Below, piece by piece: positions 56,785 through 64,000 of a DNA stretch of 64,000 nt (position 1 is the first letter of the stretch; each line of letters opens with the position of its first letter). Where the stretch lies: assembly GCA_947650285.1 (NCBI GenBank), contig CANTFL010000568.1, positions 62,001-126,000 of the forward strand, written 5' to 3'. Source of the DNA: Hyaloperonospora brassicae. Its lineage: Eukaryota > Oomycota > Peronosporomycetes > Peronosporales > Peronosporaceae. The notes beneath the pieces are model-generated. The model did no database searches. It was given only the letters and a program-made list of their open reading frames with translations, and was not told the origin of the DNA. Both the position numbers and the translations under genes were made by a program.

Positions 56785-57711
56785 CTAATTGCCAGACACC
56801 GGTCCGCTCGTAAGCTCTTCGTAGATCTCCTTTTTTTCGTCTTTGGTTGGCCAGCCAAAGAGGTGATCCTCTGCTTCGGCCCATTTATTCCCCTCCGGGC
56901 TAGGATCCATCAAAGTGCGAAAAGCTTCATGCTCGACAGCATAATCTGGATGCTTCGAACGCAGCCAGTCCCAACAGGCTTTCATAACGCTCTCGTCTGC
57001 GGTTTCTTTCTTTTCTGCTCGCACAAGAGCGACGAAGAATCGAACGTATTCTCCCTCGAAATGATCCAAAAGAACTTCTGCCACGTGTTTGTGCACTGTG
57101 TCAGCCCCTGTCAGGAGTTTAGCGATCCCGTAGTCGAAGAGGTCCTTGTCGCTTGATGGCTTGTCTCGCTCTAGCCACTGAAGAACCTCATTCGTCGTAC
57201 GCCCTTCTGCATTCCAGCATGCAATCATTGCGTCTTTTACTGCTTCCAAAGGGGCTCCTATCTTGGCCTTCTTCTTGATGCTTGCACGTACGATCGCCTG
57301 GGCCATCACGTCATCCCCATACGTATCCGCTAGAGCACTACCCAATGCCTCTTCAGGTGTCGCTCCTTTATTCGCTACTCGATACCAGTCAAGTAAGCCC
57401 TCGACTTTTACTTCGGTCAGCTCTATCAACAAGCATTCGACAGCTGCGAATTTATCTTCGGCCATTTTCTGCTGTGCAAAGGACCCGACCAGCGTCTCGA
57501 TGTCGAGAAATTGCCTGATATTCAACACCCTCTCTTCACGATTGCCGACTTCACCGGCCTTTATCGTGCCGTTGACCAGGACGTCATTGCGATGCTCGGC
57601 GATGTCAGTCAAGTAAGCCAGAGGTGTGTTTGGGTTTGACATATTCGAGACACTAGTGGTCATGACGGCGCGAGCGACAGCAGGCAGGAGGATGAAGTAG
57701 CAGAGGCGCAT
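56785..57711 (-). CDS. Candidate secreted REER-containing (RXLR-like) effector
   Basis: This is the only apparently intact host gene. ATG 57711 is chosen because the 41 residues upstream lack secretory character, whereas the protein from here (308 residues) opens with a signal peptide, MRLCYFILLPAVARAVM. That closely follows the start typical of oomycete RXLR effectors. A REER motif is at residues 58-61, within the usual window, but no canonical RXLR is seen ahead of it (nearest is a degenerate GTIKAGEVGNREER). The remainder is charged and helical, with scattered Trp/Tyr (LLDWYRVANKG, LQWLERDKPSS, ACWDWLRSKHPDY) that could form WY-like helical repeats. Such proteins are secreted and act in plant cells; this activity is inferred. 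Alternative: a secreted protein of unknown role. Confidence 0.6.
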   Translation of the reverse strand: MRLCYFILLPAVARAVMTTSVSNMSNPNTPLAYLTDIAEHRNDVLVNGTIKAGEVGNREERVLNIRQFLDIETLVGSFAQQKMAEDKFAAVECLLIELTEVKVEGLLDWYRVANKGATPEEALGSALADTYGDDVMAQAIVRASIKKKAKIGAPLEAVKDAMIACWNAEGRTTNEVLQWLERDKPSSDKDLFDYGIAKLLTGADTVHKHVAEVLLDHFEGEYVRFFVALVRAEKKETADESVMKACWDWLRSKHPDYAVEHEAFRTLMDPSPEGNKWAEAEDHLFGWPTKDEKKEIYEELTSGPVSGN

Positions 57712-57750
57712 GCTAGATGTTGTTTGATCTGGATGTGGCAGTGACTTGGT

Positions 57751-57765
57751 GAATATCGGAATGAC
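57751..57765 (-). promoter_or_regulatory. Initiator-like core promoter of the effector candidate
   Basis: On the minus strand, GTCATTCCGATATTC resembles the oomycete initiator (TCATTYYNCAWTTT) and lies about 45-50 bp upstream of ATG 57711. A short leader is usual for such genes. Based on motif match only. Confidence 0.4.
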
Positions 57766-59081
57766 GAAAACCCAGCCATGTGAAACTGTACAAATCCGTC
57801 CAGAGCAACTGGTTCGCACAGCACAAAATCGCATGCTGCCGGCTTTTTGTACGTCGACACCAGGCTGTTATCGACGCGACCACGATGCCGGCGCCTATCC
57901 CATGACGCACTCCTGGTATCCCATCACCTGATCGGTATAGTTGCTGGGTCGATTTTTTGTAATGCGTTGGCTGGAGTAAGTTGCCTGTCGCGTAGCGAGT
58001 GCTTTTATGTCTGATCCCAAAATGCGGATCATCCGTGTCATGCAGGAGCGACAAAAAAGTTGTGGATTTGGATTCTAATGTCGCGTACATGATCGCTTTG
58101 TGTTTTGTGAGCAAAGGCGGCGCTGACAATCGGAAGCAACATTGACGACAGTAACGTCGCAGTCTTGCGCTTTCAAGGTCACCAAAGCCAGCCACAAGGA
58201 GCGAACTCATTCATTTGTGTGTCTTCATTTTTCGTATCGACACCCAATCGCAAGAGTGAGGGCGAGGGACAATCGATGTCCATGTCCGCCGCACAGACTA
58301 TTACAGACAGACCACTCGCGCTTGCATGTGCTCGACACAAAGCCTGACGACGGTACTTCGATTTTGCAATGCGCTTTACTGGTTCGACGCGTTGATGCAT
58401 GTAAAGTGGAGATCACTACAGCTGACGCTTCTGTGTGTGTGCGTACGATTCGCATATACGACTTCGAGCAGCCAGCTGCAGTTCAGCTTATGCGGCGCTC
58501 TGTAGCTATGAAGGCGTCCTATCGCAGGCACGCGACCAGCTTGAACTTAGACCGTGTTGACGCCCCAACCCAGCTCAAGATAGATCGTGGCCCTTCCACG
58601 ATTTGTCGCGAGGCCACAAAACAGAAATGTATTTGGTCTTCCACGTACTTGTTTTGATGACGCGAAGAGACGACGACCGGGCGAGGTGCGTATTGTAAGC
58701 AAGTCGTTGCCCACTGAAGTGCGCGTCACGAGAGACACGTCAGTGGTTGTCCGCATCGATATGTACGCATACAGCGGCTGGGCAGCCGAAATTTGTCCGC
58801 AATCATGAAGACAAGTTTTGGTGGTGGTGTCAAGTACGTCCATTATTATAATAACTAACGACTGAAAGGTGTGACACGAAGTACGACCCAGATATCGGGT
58901 CGACAACTAAAGGGCTCCGCAGAACCAGGGGCGACGGCAACGAGGTCAGAGACCCTCCTACCGAAGCCAAGTACGAGCCAATCATGACCGCTGGCGCGAC
59001 CAAGTGGACTGAGGACATGCGTACCGCCGGAGCGGCAGCACGTATAACGCGGGAATGCTGCCATATTAGGCAACAAACCCC
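57766..59081. other. Intergenic region upstream of the effector candidate
   Basis: Overlapping frames on both strands (for example 58142-58657 plus) have no recognisable domains or bias. No repeat was identified. From about 58860 on, GC content rises towards the tandem repeat. Confidence 0.4.
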
Positions 59082-59480
59082 TTCAGCCGCTTGCGCGGCC
59101 CCCCGACGTGGAGTGCGATCACCAAAGTGACTGCAAGGCGTGGAGAACGCCAACCCGCCGTATCTCTCTCCGAGGAGCTTACCGATCTGCGATGGTGGCC
59201 CCCTGCAGCCGCTTGCGCGGCCCCCCGACGTGGAGTGCGATCTCCGAAGTGACTGCAAGGCGTGGAGAACGCCAACCCGCCGTATCTCTCTCCGAGGAGC
59301 TTACCCATCTGCGATGGTGGCCCCCTGCAGCCGCTTGCGCGGCCCCCCGACGTGGAGTGCGATCTCCGAAGTGACTGCAAGGCGTGGAGAACGCCAACCC
59401 GCTGTATCTCTCTCCGAGGAGCTCACCCATCTGCGATGGTGGCCCCCTTCAGCCGCTTACGCGGCCCCCGGACGTGGAGT
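59082..59480. repeat. GC-rich tandem repeat, 122-bp unit, about 3.2 copies
   Basis: CGACGTGGAGTGCGAT occurs at 59104, 59226 and 59348, and a diverged start at about 59470. Units also share GGCGTGGAGAACGCCAACCC and CAGCCGCTTGCGCGGCCCCC. The unit length is not a multiple of three, so frames crossing it are artefacts. The unit contains small inverted repeats (GGCGT/ACGCC). Confidence 0.9.
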
Positions 59481-60011
59481 TTGCGCTCGCCGCAGCGGCG
59501 ACACGTGGCGCGGGGTACGCCTCCAGTCCGTTAAACACCCCTGCTAGGCCGCTTGCGCGACCCGTCGGCCCCCTACGCCCACACCCGCGACTGCGAGTGC
59601 AGCGCGCCCGCGTCAGATCTTCGGCCCCGTCGGCTCCCCTAGGGGAGGATTCCCTCCGACGTGATTGCCCTGAAGGGAAAAAGACTGGCTTAAGCTGAAC
59701 CGTGAAAATTTGGGAATGGGGAGACAAGTTGTGGCTCTGCCTGTCGGACCAAAAACGATGGGCAAAAGCCGGACTTACTGCACACGTGTCTCTGCCGATC
59801 AACTTTCAACCTGAGGCCTTGACAAGATAAACGTATTTGAATCACTTCTGGTAATGGAGTACGCCATAAAGCCGCTACAACGGGAAACGTCCTTTCGTAC
59901 GTACTCTCCTCGTCAACGTCGCGCCTCTATCCGAGCGGCAGCTCGACCAAATAACGCGCGAGACCACTTAGCAGCTGCGGACATCTCTGTTGTGCCTATG
60001 GTTGTAACACC
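59481..60011. other. GC-rich unassigned sequence
   Basis: Nothing recognised apart from the fading tandem repeat. Confidence 0.35.
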
Positions 60012-60437
60012 TTACCCACGAGTGACATCTCTCCCGCCATGGCGAGATCTTTGCCCCCACCCTCCTTCGACATAGTCACCAACACGTCCGTCAAGTTGAC
60101 GACCGTCACGGCCTTTTCGCCGTGCTTGCTTGTTCATGGCTGGAGAAAGCAATGCCGTCACCATGGCGCAGTCAGATGCCGCTTCATCTTTAGGCGTAGC
60201 TCCATCCGGGACATGCAAACGCACTTCATTCGCCTCAATGACTTTATGTCAGGGCTACAAGTGTGCAACTTGCTGCAGGCAAATGTGTGTGCAATCTTGG
60301 TACTCTCCTCCATCACTGACCCCACCTCGCTCGAATTGAGACGACATGAGCGGTGCCCATATCTGTCCAAGCATATACCATTGCAACACCCAGGAACTGT
60401 TGGTCAAAGATGCGGCCACAAAGAATCCTGAACACAA
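60012..60437 (-). pseudogene. Unidentified protein remnant
   Basis: Minus-strand frames 60437-60255 and 60224-60012 are in the same phase, separated by two stops. They read, in part, DGGEYQDCTHICLQQVAHL, then VIEANEVRLHVPDGATPKDE and ALLSPAMNKQARRKGRDGRQ. The charged, non-repetitive composition suggests a former gene, but I do not recognise it. Confidence 0.25.
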
Positions 60438-60574
60438 GATGGGGTAGTCAAGACATCAACGTGCAAGCTCCGTAGTAAAAACATCACTCACAATGTGAAG
60501 GCACGTTCGCCAACGTATTTTGGCAGCTTCTCAGGCGTGATGAGAAACCAGTCAGTCTCGTTTAACACTTCCTT

Positions 60575-61048
60575 TGTAGCGTAACTACACAGCTCCTTAA
60601 GTCAGAGGAAGACTTAACGCTCTTACGAGCAACTTTGATTCTACGAACCCGACTCAGAGAGTCAACGAGCTCAGAGAGCTTACGGTCCCTGTTCCAGGGG
60701 GACCAAACGATTCAAGAGAATTACAGCACAGAGTGCTCAAGAGTAGCTACCTTTACAGGCGTTGCTAGCTCTTCCGATTAAGACGCCTCGCAAGGCACGT
60801 GTCTTATGTTGATCAAATGGGGAACTGAATTTTTATTTCTTTGATTAACCTAAAAGAACACCTTAGAACAACGTATTTAACCTGCCCTAAATAACCTCTT
60901 AAAAGATCTCGCAATCAATTAATGACAGACATCGGTCTTCAACAATTGATACACTCACTGTGTTCTAAAATTACTTTATAGGGTAACCCCCTCTCTTGTG
61001 TGCACCACACCTATTGTCGGCTACCAGCCGACGTGTAACCCCGTTACA
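60575..61048 (-). repeat. 3' LTR of element F
   Basis: On the minus strand it starts TGTAACGGGGTTACA and ends GCTACA. It has the same small-hairpin series before its end (GACTC-TCT-GAGTC, GGTCCC type). It is 474 bp, shorter than C. The base run outside its end is TCCTT (60570-60574). Confidence 0.9.
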
Positions 61049-61061
61049 TCCTACCCCCACC
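61049..61061 (-). other. Polypurine tract of element F
   Basis: On the minus strand GGTGGGGGTAGGA directly precedes the 3' LTR. Confidence 0.7.
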
Positions 61062-61157
61062 AGACTGACGTTACCACCAAACGTCAATCGGCTTCTTTCC
61101 TCGAAGAGGTCGGTGTGTGTGTGTGCTTAACCTCGCGGTTGCTCAACACGAAACACC

Positions 61158-62458
61158 ATGGCATTGCCACCCAACGAGTCTTGGACTCTTTCATCTTACC
61201 TCGACTTCGACGAGGATGTGGACTATGGTAGTGATACCAGTGTCCATGGAGATGACGGGATATCATCCCACTCCGCTGTACCTGAGGCTCGTCATCTTAC
61301 AGCATCGAATCCGTTCGTTGAACGTGGTGATACCACCGCGCCAGGGGCGCAGCATCATACAACAGATGCAGATGAGAACATCATCACGAACCCGCTCGAC
61401 GAGCAACAGCAGCTGATCCGTCAGCGTGAGGAGCGTGCTCTACGTCGCACTCATAACCAGGCGGTTATTCGAAACCGGAGTGGTTACGTGTTATAAACAC
61501 CAGACGTGGAGCAACTCCTCCGTCAAACGGAAGGCCGTAGCCTTTCAACATGGGCCATTGGCCCCGAGGCTACGTCGCCAGAAGATATCGCCTTTCGTAA
61601 GGGTCTAAATGAGAGGTATCTCGAACCAGCCTATACCACGCAAGGTCAGTACCTTGCACACCTTGAGAATCTTTCTCGTGGTGTTTTGGTTCGACCGATA
61701 AAGGGCGTGCCCATCTTGTTGTTCACTGGCGAACTGCCCGAGGAGGAGGACAATGAGTTCATACGTTGGGTGTACCGCAAGCGGCATCTTAGCAGTGTGC
61801 CAACGTTGCGGGCCAGCGCCGATGTGGCTGACGTTCGTCTGGAACGGAAGCTCCGGTTCGAGTATGCCAAGCTCAAGGCCAGAGGCCAGTTGCGTACACG
61901 TACGCGTTATGCTCCGGCTACAATGGTAGCCACGGGTCACAACCCTAAGGTGCGGAGCAACACGCCACCTCCCACCACTATTGGTGAGAAGCGTTCTCGT
62001 TCGCAAGGCGACCCTGGCCACGATGTTCAAAAACATCCACGGCGTAAGGGCAGTCCTGCCGAAGGGGTATCTCATATTCCCACGAGTTCTCCGACTCAGA
62101 GTACCCTCGCCACTTCACCAGGACTGGTATTGGCCACAGCGACGACGTCGCTGAAGAATTTTCTCCACATAGAACTGGTGGTTCCGTTGCTCATCGAGCA
62201 GCGTCGGTGGCGGTCGGGGTACCGAAGGAGGAGCATGAGAAGGTGCTCCGTGAGCTGAGTGGTCTCCGAGAGACATTGGGTAAGACCCAGAGTGAACTCG
62301 GCTCGATGCAAGCCCGTGTTCAGGCGTTGGAGTTGGCCTTAGCCCGTGTGGATGGTCAGCTTGACCTCTTGGTTCGGATGCAACAGTCGACGTCAAGGCC
62401 TTATTTCCAGGCGCAAGCGCCTCCGAGTTCACATGGGACGGGTCCCGATACGGCTTAA
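61158..62458 (+). CDS. Antisense frame of element F, convergent with pol (one stop, one frameshift)
   Basis: It opens at ATG 61158, 110 bp inside the 3' LTR. Domains: acidic N-terminus (SSYLDFDEDVDYGSD), a Q/R-rich helix, a conserved block (TEGRSLSTWAIGPEATS; KGLNERYLEPAYTTQGQYL; LPEEEDNEFIRWVYRKR; ASADVADVRLERKLRFEYA), a basic R/P/S-rich stretch, and a coiled-coil tail (VPKEEHEKVLRELSGLRE to about 62410), ending TAA 62458. One stop (61494-61496) replaces a tyrosine codon present in D, and a one-base deletion near 62122 shifts the tail. About 430 residues in total. The same deletion also breaks the sense chromodomain. Homologous remnants are in C and D. Function unknown. Confidence 0.65.
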
Positions 62459-62980
62459 GCAAGCCAACGTAGAACACTGGGTGCGTGCGCAGTTTGCGCG
62501 GAAGGTTGAGCGTGTACCTTAATCCCTTCTTAGCGATGACCGTGAACGGCCCAATGAAGCGCGGACGCAACTTTGTCTTGAATACAGCAGAGACTACATT
62601 TGTAGGTAGTTTTTAGCATTGAGTAGAACTTGGTCTCCGACCTTATAACGTTCAATACATCCTCTGCCTTTGACATCAGCTTGCTCCTTTTGTCTATCTT
62701 GGCTATCAGCCAGTGCATCACGCACGTGTCGTAACACATTCAAGCGCGTTGCGAGAAACTCGCTTACCTGTTTATGAACAGTAGCAGGGCTGATATTTGC
62801 AAGCCGATCGGCCATCTCTCCCCCACCAAGCCCTGAACCACGCAGTGGTAGCGTTAAAGGAACGCGAGGGTGTGTGAGACCGTTCACGTAGAACGGAGTA
62901 AAGCCTGTAGAGGCATGAACAGCGTTGTTCAACGCAAACTCAACAACAGGGAGCATCGAGCTCCAACGCTTTGGCGTTTA
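61990..62980 (-). pseudogene. Integrase C-terminal part and chromodomain of element F
   Basis: After the TAA at 62978-62980, the frame resumes with SSMLPVVEFALNNAVHAST and FTPFYVNGLTHPRVP, then the helix ATRLNVLRHVRDALADSQD. After a frame change come RPRFIGPFTVIAKKGLRY and LRKLRTHPVFYVGLLKPY (62570 on). The linker is P/S/H-rich, then FYVEKILQRRRR, and after a one-base deletion the chromodomain core LVKWRGYSESENSWEYE. The linker and chromodomain are entirely overlapped by the antisense frame. Confidence 0.8.
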
Positions 62981-64000
62981 AGCGCAATCAATGCGCAAGA
63001 TGTCACCGATAAAGCGATTGACTCGCTCGGTTTGACCATCGGTCTGCGGATTATCCGCTGTGGACATGTCCAAACGTGTGCCGAGCACCTTGAAGATGGA
63101 CTTCCAAAACTTCCCATTGAAGCGAGGGTCTCGGTCAGAGACAATTGCCACAGGCAAGCCGTGTTGTCGAAACACTCGATCGATAAACAGCGTAGCTGTA
63201 CCTTCACCATCAATGGTATCTGGCACAGCCGCCAAGTGAGCCATCTTGCTTAAACGGTCAACAAAGACCACAATACCCGTATTGCCTTGCCCATCTTTCG
63301 GCAGACCGAACATGAAATCCATGCTGATGGACTCCCAGCACCCAGAGTGTACAGGGAGACTAGCGAGCGGCGCAGCCGCATGAGCTTAGGGTTTCACATG
63401 TTGACACGTTTCGCACGTACGCACATATGTGCTTACCCATTTGTAGAGTTTCGGCCACCTATGGCATTGGCTAACTGAGCCGTAGGTCTTTTCTCGACCG
63501 AGATGACCGCTCACCGCAGTATCATGCGCCTCATAGAGGATGCGATACTTCAATTCCTCAGAATGAGGGACAACGATACGGGGAGTATCCTCCATATCTG
63601 TGATATAGCACAACAGGCCTTGATCGATGGAATATCGATGTAGCCTCGCACGCAAACGTGCCGACAATTTAATGTCTGAGTCGTTAAACTCCTCGCTCCC
63701 CAGAGCACGTGGCAAAGCTACACAATGTTCATCTTTGGCATATGCCGAACGAATGAGGTCTGTGACCGATGATGACAGAGTCGTAACATGAGCAAGCTCA
63801 TAGTCAGGCCTGCGTGACAACGCATCAGCCAGAGCATTTTGCTTGCCCGGCTTATACTTCACCTCGAAGTTGTATTCCGCAAAGAATGAGAGCCAACGGG
63901 CCATTCGCTGCGATAGATGTGGCGACTGGGTCTCAGTGTGTAATGACGCATGATCTGTAAAGATCACAAAAGGCTTAGAGCCAAGCAGATGAACGCCGAA
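62978..64000 (-). pseudogene. RNase H (part) and integrase core of element F
   Basis: From the window edge: FTDHASLHTETQSPHLSQR and ADALSRRPDYEL (RNase H end), then the zinc region HDTAVSGHLGREKTYG with CETC intact. A private stop (63386-63388) follows VKP. In the same phase the DDE core follows: SISMDFMFGLPKDGQG, VSDRDPRFNGKFW, TDGQTERVNRF, all three acidic residues present. It ends at TAA 62978-62980 after LRIDCA, the codon that is also TAA in C. Confidence 0.85.

Larger units (their letters stand above)
60575..64000 (-). mobile_element. Element F: family-2 Ty3/gypsy retrotransposon, minus strand, 5' part outside window
   Basis: The 3' LTR (60575-61048), polypurine tract, antisense frame, chromodomain, integrase and part of RNase H are in the window; RT, gag and the 5' LTR lie beyond 64000. 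It is the best preserved family-2 copy here, with integrase catalytic residues intact. Coordinates are truncated by the window. Confidence 0.95.

Noticed and set aside
57712..57834. Upstream 41-codon extension of the effector candidate
   Set aside because: Starting at 57834 would bury the signal peptide, and an initiator-like motif lies within this extension.
58142..58657. 171-residue plus-strand ORF near the effector candidate
   Set aside because: No domain, Cys/His/Arg-scattered composition, and overlapping frames on the opposite strand. No supporting evidence.
59066..59547. Several overlapping ORFs over the 122-bp tandem repeat
   Set aside because: The unit is not a multiple of three, frames switch from unit to unit, and both strands are open merely because of GC richness.

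Overview
This window looks like a repeat-rich, gene-poor stretch of an oomycete (Peronosporales) nuclear genome, either a downy mildew or Phytophthora type. Three things point there: several chromodomain-type Ty3/gypsy retrotransposon families, fragments of another Ty3/gypsy family and of a Ty1/copia reverse transcriptase, and one apparently intact host gene for a small secreted protein with a signal peptide and a REER motif. I saw no rRNA or tRNA genes, no CRISPR array and no bacterial operon structure.

Layout. 1-2907: degenerate coding-like sequence. 2908-10927: family-1 Ty3/gypsy element A, with target duplication ACTTC. 11130-20660: a long inverted repeat whose left arm is split by family-2 element C (11732-19436, duplication AGTCT). 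20700-31200: old remnants (a gag on the minus strand, a pol on the plus strand, a coiled-coil remnant, a copia RT scrap). 31208-35760: element D, family 2, minus strand, internally deleted. 35930-36260: GATC-rich tandem repeat. 39084-41760: a dispersed 0.7-kb repeat followed by element E (family-2 5' LTR plus gag). 44268-45900: an inverted-repeat family. 46951-54927: young element B, family 1, duplication TTAAT, LTRs almost identical. 56200-56486: LTR remnant. 56785-57711: effector-like gene. 59082-59480: 122-bp tandem repeat. 60575-64000: element F, family 2, minus strand, running off the window edge.

Two observations stand out. First, both families carry a long open frame on the strand opposite pol. 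It starts about 110-140 bp inside the 3' LTR, runs convergently into pol, has an acidic N-terminus and ends in a predicted coiled coil that lies opposite the integrase-chromodomain linker. It is intact or nearly so in A, B and F, and recognisable as a remnant in C and D. Second, the whole of family 1 (LTRs, gag, protease, pol and antisense frame) is packed with perfect short hairpins, and A/B differences at four paired positions are compensatory, so the pairing itself seems to be maintained. Element B also has a canonical -1 frameshift signal at its gag/pro junction. Several stop codons are shared between copies, so these lineages have spread with interrupted pol frames.
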